The position numbers were made by a program, and so were the translations under genes. From the NCBI RefSeq assembly GCF_004535825.1, contig NZ_SGVY01000025.1, positions 1-54,244 of the forward strand: a stretch of DNA of 54,244 nt, written 5' to 3'. Within the stretch, counting starts at the first letter, position 1. Each line of letters opens with the position of its first letter. Source of the stretch: Segatella hominis (lineage in GTDB: Bacteria > Bacteroidota > Bacteroidia > Bacteroidales > Bacteroidaceae). Of the stretch, positions 27,009 through 37,237 are shown piece after piece. Under the pieces are notes generated by a model. That model searched no databases. It had not been told where the DNA came from and was given only the letters and a program-made list of their open reading frames with translations.

Positions 27009-29048
27009 TTATTTAGCATAAAGAATCAAAGCAGACTGTGCATCTACCAAGACCTCCTTACCACTAACAGGCATACCGATACCCTCCTCATTGATGACAC
27101 CATTGCAACAAGCCACATGATATTCACCCTCAGGAATAGCGACAGACTTTGCCTCACGGTTTGCATTCAAGATGACAATAATATTCTTCCAAGCGTCTAT
27201 GCCTGCTAAGTTCTTGAGCATGAAAGCCACAAGGCAGCCCTCATTCTTCACCTGATTAACAGCATCAGGACTGACAGTTGGCAAGAACTCCAGGTGCTCA
27301 CGAACCTTTTCTGCAGTAGCCAAACGGAATGCAGGATGATTCTTACGCAATTGGATTAAATTGCGATAATACTCAAAAACCTGTGGATATTTCTTGAGAT
27401 GATCCCAGTTGAACTGATTGATGCTATCAGGAGAATTAAAACTGTTGTGAACACCCTTCTTGTCGCGCAACATTTCCTCTCCTGCCAAGATAAACGGTAC
27501 ACCCTGAGAAGTGAAAACTGCAGTCTGACCCAGCAAATCCAAGCGGATTAATTCAGCCAAACGATCACTTTCAGAAACAGACGGATCCTTCAAGCCAGGA
27601 ATACTTGCCTTCAAACGATCTACCAGACACATATCATCATGGCAACTAACATAGCTAATCTGCTGAGTAGGATTGTTAGTCCAAGGTTTCTTGTCGTAAT
27701 TTACCTTATTCATATCCACCTGTGGATGGGCAATACCACCAACGATACCAAACTTCAGGCTCTCCTCCTCTCCAGGAATACCAGCCAACAAGGCGCCCTT
27801 GGTATCATCAGAGAAAGGACCACGAAGAGCATCACGCATATCATCGCTAAAAGCACCGATGCCATGAAGTTGTGGCGTATTAGCCTTCACTGCCAACTTC
27901 TCTGTAGGATAAGCACAGCTTCCTGCGCTCCATCCTTCACCATATATATAAATAGAAGGATCTATCTCGTCAACAGCCGCACGAATCTGATTCATCGTCT
28001 CGATATCATGCACGCCCATCAGGTCGAAACGGAAACCATCAATATGATATTCATTCACCCAATATTTCACGCTCTCTATCATAAACTCACGCATCAATGG
28101 TCTTTCAGATGCAGTCTCATTGCCACAACCAGAACCATCAGAATACTTACCATCCACAGTCTTGCGATAATAATAGTCTGGATAAGTACGCTGGAAATTG
28201 CTGCCGTTGATGTCGAAAGTATGATTATATACAGCATCAAAAATCACACGGATGCCTGCCTTATGAAGTGCCTGCACCATCTGCTTGAATTCCTTGATAC
28301 GGACTGCAGGGTTATATGGATCAGTAGCATAACTGCCTTCTGGTACATTATAATTCTTCGGATCATAGCCCCAGTTAAACTGTGGTTTGTCCAGTTTTGT
28401 TTCATCAACAGAAGCAAAATCAAAACAAGGCTGGAAGTGTATTGCATTGATACCCAACTTCTTAAGATATTCAATAGCTTTAGGTTCGGTAAGAGCAAGA
28501 TACTTACCTTTATACTTCAAACTTGAGGTTGGAGAAATAGAAAAATCACGGAAATGCAACTCATAGATGATAAGATCAGCAGGTGATTTCAATGCAGGAC
28601 GCACATCATTTTCCCAACCTTCAGGATTGGTCTGACTCAGATCGATGATGGCACCACGATTACCATTGACGCCAACAGCCTTGGCAAATGTACCCGGACA
28701 TTCACCCTTTCCCATATCAAAAGTATAGAACTTTCCTTTCAAGTCACCCTTTACGGTAGCTTCCCATCGGTCCTTACCTACACTTTTCATCTTAACGGTT
28801 TTGATAGGTTTTCCCATAAAACCGTCTTTATAAATACGGATTTTTACACTCGGTTTTGCACTACTGGAAGAAACCTGAGGAGTCGCACCCGTTACACCAT
28901 CTACTTCAACAGAAGCTGTAGGTGAATTCAAAGAGAAAGTAGTTTTATCCTTAGAATAGGACATTTCATTGAAAGCACCTTGTGCCATCAATGAATGGGG
29001 AACTAAAACAGCAGTCAAGGCTACTAAAAATTGATTTTTAATGCTCAT
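27009..29048 (-). CDS. pulA: Type I pullulanase (GH13)
   Basis: 679 residues with a signal peptide ending LMAQ (~23). A starch-binding beta domain (~30-140) precedes the barrel. The type I pullulanase signature YNWGYDP appears as FNWGYDP (224-230). Catalytic regions are DAVYNHT, GFRFD (nucleophile D342), YGEGW (acid E371) and VSCHDD. It would hydrolyse alpha-1,6 branch points of imported oligosaccharides. It lies between susB and susA on the same strand. No operator of the kind found before susB and malQ is seen upstream. Confidence 0.92.
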   Translation of the reverse strand: MSIKNQFLVALTAVLVPHSLMAQGAFNEMSYSKDKTTFSLNSPTASVEVDGVTGATPQVSSSSAKPSVKIRIYKDGFMGKPIKTVKMKSVGKDRWEATVKGDLKGKFYTFDMGKGECPGTFAKAVGVNGNRGAIIDLSQTNPEGWENDVRPALKSPADLIIYELHFRDFSISPTSSLKYKGKYLALTEPKAIEYLKKLGINAIHFQPCFDFASVDETKLDKPQFNWGYDPKNYNVPEGSYATDPYNPAVRIKEFKQMVQALHKAGIRVIFDAVYNHTFDINGSNFQRTYPDYYYRKTVDGKYSDGSGCGNETASERPLMREFMIESVKYWVNEYHIDGFRFDLMGVHDIETMNQIRAAVDEIDPSIYIYGEGWSAGSCAYPTEKLAVKANTPQLHGIGAFSDDMRDALRGPFSDDTKGALLAGIPGEEESLKFGIVGGIAHPQVDMNKVNYDKKPWTNNPTQQISYVSCHDDMCLVDRLKASIPGLKDPSVSESDRLAELIRLDLLGQTAVFTSQGVPFILAGEEMLRDKKGVHNSFNSPDSINQFNWDHLKKYPQVFEYYRNLIQLRKNHPAFRLATAEKVREHLEFLPTVSPDAVNQVKNEGCLVAFMLKNLAGIDAWKNIIVILNANREAKSVAIPEGEYHVACCNGVINEEGIGMPVSGKEVLVDAQSALILYAK

Positions 29049-29340
29049 ACGGTTAAGTTTTTGCTAGATTGAGAGAAAATCCGAACAAGAATCATTCTCT
29101 ATTTTATGTATAAATATAGACTTTCAGCTAAGCAATAGCTATTATACTATCATTTTTCTTGCATAAAACACCTATAAAAGCGTATTTTATGCAGAAATAG
29201 GCAGAACCAAACACGCTCATTTTTAGCGTATTTGATTCCACCTTGCCATTCGGTCGGAAATACAGAAAATACGGCGAATATAAAAGCACTGTTTTTTCAT
29301 GAATTTCACAACCAAAGTACACCAGTTAAAATTTTAAAGT
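29049..29340. other. AT-rich spacer between susB and pulA with hairpins
   Basis: No gene is supported here. GCATAAAA (29161-29168) pairs with TTTTATGC (29185-29192). A one-mismatch -7 element, TACTTTGG, lies at 29312-29319 on the minus strand. If real, pulA has a leader of about 250 nt in which the hairpins could act; otherwise the stretch is read through from susB. Confidence 0.35.
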
Positions 29341-31494
<2,154 letters not shown>

Positions 31495-31502
31495 CTACAG
31501 TG

Positions 31503-31510
31503 CAAAATTA
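31503..31510 (-). promoter_or_regulatory. -7 element of susB
   Basis: TAATTTTG on the minus strand, 26 nt upstream of the susB ATG. There is no -33 TTTG at the standard distance. The operator centre lies 62.5 nt upstream, suggesting activator dependence. Confidence 0.65.
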
Positions 31511-31559
31511 GTAAAATCTTGGAAATACACCATATTATAATTTACAATAAATCAAAAAG

Positions 31560-31585
31560 GGGGTGTGCAAACGTTTGCACACCCC
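31560..31585. promoter_or_regulatory. LacI-type operator and malQ terminator (26-nt perfect palindrome)
   Basis: A perfect 26-nt palindrome with the core TGTGCAAACGTTTGCACA and C/G-rich ends. The core fits LacI-family operators, which are centred on CG. On the minus strand the stem is followed by CTTTTTG, so it can also act as the malQ terminator. The same core stands at 36961-36976 between lacI and susC. Confidence 0.75.
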
Positions 31586-31681
31586 TCGTTCTTTTCCCAA
31601 AAAACTAACTAAAAACCATTCAATTCTAAGCAAAAGCTATTTCAAACTAACGAGAAACGTTTCAATGCTTTTAAAGAAATC

Positions 31682-34354
31682 TTAGTTTCTTCCAGCCTGT
31701 GAAATCATTTCTGTCAACTGATTCATGAAAGCAGCATCCTTTGCCAGATCCTCGATATTAAGGTGCATACGATAGCGCCAGTAATGCTTAGGATTAGCAG
31801 GGATATTGATACGCTCTGCATTCGCATCAGGCAAGCGGAGACTCTCGTCGATAGCAAGCCAATCCTGAATACTCAACACACAGAGCATAGAAGGAGAGGT
31901 CAGATGACGTGAGATAATATCCTTGGCAAGCCAACCTGGGAGCGGATGAGGAGCAGGACCCTGACGATAGAGCATCGTATTATAATACTCTTGAGTACGC
32001 TGGATATTCTCATCCCACCACTGACGGAGGGTAGGCATATCATGACTTGAAATGGTACAAACCGAGCGATAAGGATTACGGCTCAGATGGCCGAACTTCA
32101 CAGAAGGATCCTTAGGCATGCTCTGCAGCTCCAGGCTCAAGATCTTCAACTCATTCATTACCCATGGCACACAATCAGGCACCATTCCGAGGTCTTCGGC
32201 ACATACCAACATACGAGTAGCCTGAACCAACTTAGGCAATTTCTTCATCGCCTCACCATACCAATACTGGTTGTTGCGACGATAGAAGTAATCATTATAA
32301 AGACGATTGAACGCAGCCTTGTCGTTATCATAAAGTGACTCAAATATGAAATCAAACTGAGCCGAGATACGTGGGTGGAACAATCCCGGATTACGATGAT
32401 CACGAACGAAGAGCACATCGCTAATCAGAGCATAGAGACCATCACGGAGCCAGATATCCTTCTGAGCGGTAGCACCTTCAAACAAAGCTTCCACCTTGCG
32501 CTGGCTATTCACCTCCGGTTTCATCTGATAACGCTCGTCATCCAAGCGGTCGAGATATTTCTCCTTCACTTCGTCAGCACGCTCATGGAACATGCGGTTC
32601 AGAACCCAGTCGGTAATGAAAGGACGGGTGAATCTATCCTCCTGGAAATTAAGGCCATAAGAACGAATCTCATCTGCCGTCATTCCCAACGCAGGAGCAA
32701 ACTGACCCAGCAATCCGTGAACAGAATCTACAGGAATCTCCCAGATACGGAAGAAACCGAGTACATGGTCGATACGGTAAGCATCAAAGTACAGAGACAT
32801 GTTCTGGAAGCGGCGAACCCACCACTGGCAACCATCCTTCAACATTTCATGCCAGTTGTAAGTAGGGAATCCCCAGTTCTGGCCATTTGCAGAGAAATCA
32901 TCAGGTGGAGCACCCGCCTGTCCATTGAGATTGAAGTACTTAGGCTCCACCCACACATCACAGCTATAGCGGTTTACACCGATAGGAATATCACCCTTCA
33001 GAATAACACCCTTTGCCATAGCATGCTCGTGAGCCGCCTTCATCTGTGTATTTAATACATACTGTACGAAGTAGAAGAATTCCACCTCCTTGTATGCTTT
33101 GCTCTTAGAATCGCTCAATGATTTACGCTCAGCTTCATCCCATACCTTATGGTCTGGCCACTGAGAGAAATCGGCAGTGCCATACTTGTCACGCAAGTAA
33201 GAATACTGTGCGTAAGGCACAAGCCACTGTTCTGTTTCCTGAAAAAATGCCTGAAAATCAGCACTCTTTAACATTTGTTTTCCTTCCTGTTCGAAGATTT
33301 GGTGCAAATAGTTTATCTTGAAATCATTTACTTTCTCATAATCTATCTGAGGGAGCGCATTGAGTTCTGCTCTCGTCTTTTCAGCCTCAGCGCGCTTCTT
33401 GGCATCCTTCAACTCTGGTAATGCAAGAAGATCTGCATACTGAGGATGAATAGCGAAGACACTGATACAGCTGTACGGATAAGAGTCTGTCCAGGTATGC
33501 GTGATAGTCGTATCATTGATAGGCAAAAGCTGAAGAACCTTCTGACCGGTTTTAGCCACCAGATCGATCATGCTCTTGAGATCACCGAAATCACCAATAC
33601 CGGCACTCTTCTTACTTCTGAGTGAGAAGACAGGCACCAATGTACCCGCCAGCTTACGGTTCCAACGCTCCAGGAACGACTGGCTCAACTCATAAGAAAT
33701 CAACGTACCGCTCTTCATCTCAGGGATTTCAATAGAACGGTTGTAACCTGTTTCCCAAAGACATTCCTTCTTTTCATTGAGCGCTACGAACTTGAATTCC
33801 AGATAGTTGACAGCTAAAGTCTCCACATTGATATCAACAGTCCACTCATTGTAAGCCTGCTGAACCATAGGAAGAGCATGGTTTTTGTCCCAAGCACCGA
33901 GTGCAGGATCAGAACCTACTACTGCTAAACGTTCACCCTCACGAAGTTGTGGAGCACGAACAATCAGGCGGATCGTCTTAGCAAAGGAATGCTCCTTCAC
34001 CTTGCCTGGTTGCTGATGGTTGATGCAGTCAGTAAAGGCGCTGCTATAGAGGTAAGAATCCTCAGGAATATCATGCCAACGGTCATACAAAGTATAATCA
34101 CTGGCACGCTCAGCCGTACAGTTCAACTGATGCCTCAACAATTGCCATTCAGCCTTGGTGCAAAAGCCATCTCTACTTACACTATAAAAGTAGGAATTGT
34201 TCTTAGACTTTGGGGTACCATCCCAATCGAATGACCAGCGAGAGCCATCCTCAGTCCCCATTTTATACTGGACCTCCTTCCCATCAACTGTCATATTCAA
34301 AACGAGTTCCTCGCCATAGACAGTTTTATAATCTATATTAAAATGAAACACCAT
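31682..34354 (-). CDS. malQ: 4-alpha-glucanotransferase with N-terminal starch-binding domains
   Basis: About 890 residues, no signal peptide, so cytoplasmic. Two N-terminal CBM20-like beta domains (~1-115 and ~120-225, with VVGSDPALGAWD) precede a GH77 barrel. Catalytic residues are visible in YRIDHVLGFFRIWEIP (nucleophile Asp), CAEDLGMVPDCVP (acid Glu) and ISSHDMPTLRQWW (third Asp). It transfers glucan segments between maltodextrins, linking imported oligosaccharides to glucose and longer glucans. The ATG at 34352-34354 is used; the frame to 34363 begins with TTG. The gene lies downstream of the MFS transporter, separated by an operator/terminator. Confidence 0.94.
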   Translation of the reverse strand: MVFHFNIDYKTVYGEELVLNMTVDGKEVQYKMGTEDGSRWSFDWDGTPKSKNNSYFYSVSRDGFCTKAEWQLLRHQLNCTAERASDYTLYDRWHDIPEDSYLYSSAFTDCINHQQPGKVKEHSFAKTIRLIVRAPQLREGERLAVVGSDPALGAWDKNHALPMVQQAYNEWTVDINVETLAVNYLEFKFVALNEKKECLWETGYNRSIEIPEMKSGTLISYELSQSFLERWNRKLAGTLVPVFSLRSKKSAGIGDFGDLKSMIDLVAKTGQKVLQLLPINDTTITHTWTDSYPYSCISVFAIHPQYADLLALPELKDAKKRAEAEKTRAELNALPQIDYEKVNDFKINYLHQIFEQEGKQMLKSADFQAFFQETEQWLVPYAQYSYLRDKYGTADFSQWPDHKVWDEAERKSLSDSKSKAYKEVEFFYFVQYVLNTQMKAAHEHAMAKGVILKGDIPIGVNRYSCDVWVEPKYFNLNGQAGAPPDDFSANGQNWGFPTYNWHEMLKDGCQWWVRRFQNMSLYFDAYRIDHVLGFFRIWEIPVDSVHGLLGQFAPALGMTADEIRSYGLNFQEDRFTRPFITDWVLNRMFHERADEVKEKYLDRLDDERYQMKPEVNSQRKVEALFEGATAQKDIWLRDGLYALISDVLFVRDHRNPGLFHPRISAQFDFIFESLYDNDKAAFNRLYNDYFYRRNNQYWYGEAMKKLPKLVQATRMLVCAEDLGMVPDCVPWVMNELKILSLELQSMPKDPSVKFGHLSRNPYRSVCTISSHDMPTLRQWWDENIQRTQEYYNTMLYRQGPAPHPLPGWLAKDIISRHLTSPSMLCVLSIQDWLAIDESLRLPDANAERINIPANPKHYWRYRMHLNIEDLAKDAAFMNQLTEMISQAGRN

Positions 34355-34381
34355 AAGATACAAAGGTTATTATTTACGCTG

Positions 34382-34389
34382 CGAAGGTA
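34382..34389 (-). promoter_or_regulatory. Degenerate -7 element of malQ
   Basis: TACCTTCG on the minus strand, one mismatch from TAnnTTTG, 27 nt upstream of the malQ start. It is supported mainly by its distance of 62.5 nt from the upstream palindrome centre, the same as at susB. Confidence 0.5.
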
Positions 34390-34439
34390 ATATTTTTTAT
34401 CGAAAAATCAAACACTTTTTTGCACAAAAATTGAAAAAA

Positions 34440-34463
34440 GGTTGCGCAATCGGTTGCACAACC
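34440..34463. promoter_or_regulatory. LacI-type operator and terminator of the MFS gene
   Basis: A 24-nt palindrome with two imperfect pairs, core TGCGCAATCGGTTGCACA. On the minus strand it forms a 10-bp stem (one wobble) with a 4-nt loop followed by six T, a typical terminator for the MFS transporter gene ending at 34502. Its centre lies 62.5 nt upstream of the malQ -7 element. Confidence 0.65.
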
Positions 34464-34501
34464 TTACTGTTTAATACATTTACTTATCTTCTACTTATTT
34501 C

Positions 34502-35806
34502 TTATTTTTCCTTGATGAAGGAAACAGATAAAGCGCCGCATATCAGCAAGATACCAGCCACTATCATCATGTCACTCTGATGAGAACCCACCAGGCTCAA
34601 AACAGCACCACCACAGATGGCAGCTACAATCTGAGGAATACAAATCGTTCCATTGAAAAGGCCCAGATAAGCACCCATGTGTCCATATCCCTGCAGGGCA
34701 TTGGTAACAAAAGTGAAAGGCATTGCCAACATGGCTGCCCAACCGGCGCCAATCATCAGGAATGAAATAAACTGCAGATATGGGTCATGCAGGAAAGGAA
34801 TCAGGGCGAAACCGATACCACCAATGACCAGACTGACCGCATAAGCCATCTTGGTATTCTTAAACTGAGGCAGCACAACCGCCCAAAGCACACTACCCAC
34901 AGCCTGAACAGCAAAGAGGATACCTACCCAGTTGCCAGCCTCCTGGAATGCCTCGGAAGTAGGATCGGTAGTATTCCAAACCGTCTCAGCAATGGCACCT
35001 GTAGAATAATTCCAGAGATAAAGGAAACCAGCCCAGCAGAAGAACTGCACAAGACCCACCTTCCAGAAAGTAGCAGGCGCTTTGCGGAGCAAAGTAATCC
35101 AATCAGCCTTGTCTTCAGAAGCATCTTCACTCTTCACTTCATTATATTCTGCATACTGCTGAGGATTCCACTCCTTCACCTTCATCGTAGTATAGATAAC
35201 GCAAAGAATCAGAATAGCAGCACCGATATAGAATGACCAGATCACAGAATCAGGAACCACACCCTTATCAGCCACATTCTTGATACCCAAGAAAGTAAAG
35301 AGGAATGGGAAAATATAACCAGCCACAGAACCGGCATTGCAGAGGAAACTCTGGATAGAGTAAGCTTTCGCCTTCTGCTTCTCATTGACCATATCACCCA
35401 CCAGCATCTTGAAAGGCTGCATCGCCATATTGATACTTGTATCCAAGAACATCAGGGCTATCAAACCGAAAAGCATCGCACCGCTCACCGTCAATCCGAG
35501 CGAACCGGCATTAGGCAGCAGGCACATCACCAATACAGCCACCGAAGCACCAATAAATAAGTAAGGTATTCGACGACCGAAGCGGCACCAGGTTTTATCG
35601 CTCAAAGTACCGACGATAGGTTGCACCAGGATTCCCATCAGCGGAGGGAGGATCCAGAAATAACTCAAGTTGTGTGGGTCTGCACCCAACGTTGCAAAAA
35701 TTCGGGATATATTGGCGCTCTGAAGGGCGTAGGCAATCTGTACCCCGAAGAATCCGAAGCTTAAATTCCAAAGCTTCCAGAAACTCAAATCAGGTTTTTG
35801 TGTCAT
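34502..35806 (-). CDS. MFS sugar transporter, SLC45/GPH-like (probable maltose importer)
   Basis: 434 residues with about twelve membrane helices. The start KPDLSFWKLWNLSFGFFGVQ, the conserved LPPLMGILVQPIVGTLSD and the following RFGRRIPYLFIGA motif are typical of the SLC45-like sugar:cation symporters found in Bacteroidetes starch loci. It would carry maltose or short maltodextrins from periplasm to cytoplasm, where MalQ acts. It lies 47 nt after the lacI-type gene on the same strand, so the two are probably co-transcribed. The substrate is inferred from the locus. Confidence 0.88.
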   Translation of the reverse strand: MTQKPDLSFWKLWNLSFGFFGVQIAYALQSANISRIFATLGADPHNLSYFWILPPLMGILVQPIVGTLSDKTWCRFGRRIPYLFIGASVAVLVMCLLPNAGSLGLTVSGAMLFGLIALMFLDTSINMAMQPFKMLVGDMVNEKQKAKAYSIQSFLCNAGSVAGYIFPFLFTFLGIKNVADKGVVPDSVIWSFYIGAAILILCVIYTTMKVKEWNPQQYAEYNEVKSEDASEDKADWITLLRKAPATFWKVGLVQFFCWAGFLYLWNYSTGAIAETVWNTTDPTSEAFQEAGNWVGILFAVQAVGSVLWAVVLPQFKNTKMAYAVSLVIGGIGFALIPFLHDPYLQFISFLMIGAGWAAMLAMPFTFVTNALQGYGHMGAYLGLFNGTICIPQIVAAICGGAVLSLVGSHQSDMMIVAGILLICGALSVSFIKEK

Positions 35807-35853
35807 ATTATTTTTGTTTTAAATTTTTTCCGTATTCAACCATTCGCCACACA

Positions 35854-36879
35854 TTATCGGGTAGTACCTCTCACCACCAATCTTGTTCTGACGACTCTCT
35901 TCTCCACCTCATCCACAGGAATGGATCCTTCCACCTGTCCAATGAGAATATTGGCGGCCTCCTCTCCCACGGCAATACCCCGCTGCTCCACCGTAGTGAG
36001 CATCGGGTCGGAAGCCTTGGCACGGTCACCGTTTGTAAATCCGCAGACACTAATTTCTTCCGGCACCTTATACCCCATACGCTTGGCAGTATAGAGAATA
36101 CCGATAGCCGTATCATCATTGATGGCAAAGAATGCATCCGGACGATCTTCTGTTTCAAGAATCTCTGGTGTGAGCGCCTCAGCCTGTGCACGGTTGTCAC
36201 AGATCTTCACCCAGTCTGGATTTTCCTTCAGTCCATGTTTTAGGAGTGCATCCCGATAGCCGTTGTAGCGGTTTTTGGAAATCTCCATATTCATCGGCGA
36301 ACCATAGAATGCAATTTTCTTGCATCCGGTATCTATCAGATGAGTGACGGCAGTGAAAGCTCCCATGTAGTCATCTACAACCACACGAGAACAGTTCACG
36401 CCTGTACATATTCTATCATAGAATACGAGCGGTACACCATTATCCATCAATTTTTGGAAATGATCATACTGCTTGGTGTCCTTGGCCTGAGAGACGATAA
36501 TGCCGCACACCTTATTCTTATAGAAGTCTTCACAAATAGCCACTTCCTTATCATACCGTTCGTTACTCTGCGCCACCATCACACGATAGCCGCGGGCACG
36601 CGCCTCTTCCTCTATGCCAGAGACAACAGACATAAAGTAATAATGTACGAACTCCGGTACGATAACTCCAATTACCTTCATCGGCTGTACCTTACTATGT
36701 CGCAGGGCTTCACCGATCACGTTCGGATAGAAGTTGTGCGCCCTGGCATAAGCCTGGATACGCTCCTTCTGAGCAGCACTGATACGAGGGCTGTTCTTCA
36801 ACGCTCTACTCACCGTAGCTATGCTACATCCGAGATCGCGCGCGATATCTTTCATTGTTATGGGTACAATTTCTTTCAT
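35854..36879 (-). CDS. LacI-family transcriptional regulator of the starch locus
   Basis: 341 residues. The N-terminal HTH (TMKDIARDLGCSIATVSRAL, ~8-27) and hinge (NVIGEALRHSK) lead into a periplasmic-binding-protein-like sensor domain (VIGVIVPEF ... FYGSPMN ... DAFFAINDDTAIGIL ... SVCGFTNGD). It is cytoplasmic and would sense a maltodextrin or glucose derivative. It is divergent from susC, and a palindrome of LacI-operator type sits midway between the two promoters. It takes the place that SusR has in Bacteroides starch loci; no SusR-like gene is seen in the starch cluster. Confidence 0.92.
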   Translation of the reverse strand: MKEIVPITMKDIARDLGCSIATVSRALKNSPRISAAQKERIQAYARAHNFYPNVIGEALRHSKVQPMKVIGVIVPEFVHYYFMSVVSGIEEEARARGYRVMVAQSNERYDKEVAICEDFYKNKVCGIIVSQAKDTKQYDHFQKLMDNGVPLVFYDRICTGVNCSRVVVDDYMGAFTAVTHLIDTGCKKIAFYGSPMNMEISKNRYNGYRDALLKHGLKENPDWVKICDNRAQAEALTPEILETEDRPDAFFAINDDTAIGILYTAKRMGYKVPEEISVCGFTNGDRAKASDPMLTTVEQRGIAVGEEAANILIGQVEGSIPVDEVEKRVVRTRLVVRGTTR

Positions 36880-36899
36880 AATTGTTTTTAGTTACAATG

Positions 36900-36907
36900 C
36901 AAAATTA
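36900..36907 (-). promoter_or_regulatory. -7 element of the lacI-type gene
   Basis: TAATTTTG on the minus strand, 20 nt upstream of the start codon. Its first T lies 61.5 nt from the centre of the palindrome at 36961-36976. Confidence 0.65.
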
Positions 36908-36960
36908 GACAAATATCCGTTAAGTCGGACCATTTCGTTGATGTAAATCAAGAAAAAGCT

Positions 36961-36976
36961 GTGCAAACGTTTGCAC
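36961..36976. promoter_or_regulatory. LacI-type operator shared by the lacI and susC promoters
   Basis: The perfect palindrome GTGCAAACGTTTGCAC has its centre at 36968.5. It lies 61.5 nt from the -7 element of each divergent promoter (36907 and 37030), so the layout is symmetric. No T-run follows, so it is not a terminator. The distance from the start sites suggests activation rather than simple blocking. Confidence 0.75.
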
Positions 36977-37029
36977 TAAAGAAATAACGGAATTAACTAA
37001 AAAATAGTACAACGTATCGAAAAAGAATT

Positions 37030-37037
37030 TAATTTTG
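37030..37037 (+). promoter_or_regulatory. -7 element of the first susCDEF operon
   Basis: TAATTTTG, with no -33 TTTG at the standard distance. Transcription from here gives susC a leader of about 190 nt (to 37237). Near its start is a small stem, TCAGA/TCTGA, at 37041-37053; no riboswitch or ORF is recognised in the rest. Confidence 0.6.
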
Positions 37038-37237
37038 CACTCAGAAAGTCTGAGAATGCCGTAAAAAAGCATGCAAAGAGGATGCAAATCCGCTTTCTGC
37101 CACCTTATAAATATAAAGAACCTAACAAACAATGATTTCCTAACGAAACCGCAAGTAAAGGTAAATGTAGTTAAAGTGTGGCCGAGACTAAAAACAATAA
37201 TAAACATTAATTATACATTAACTTAAAAATCAAGCAA

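Noticed and set aside
31560-31585. Pure terminator with no operator role
   Set aside because: The same core occurs between divergent lacI and susC where no terminator is needed, and its distance to -7 elements is constant.
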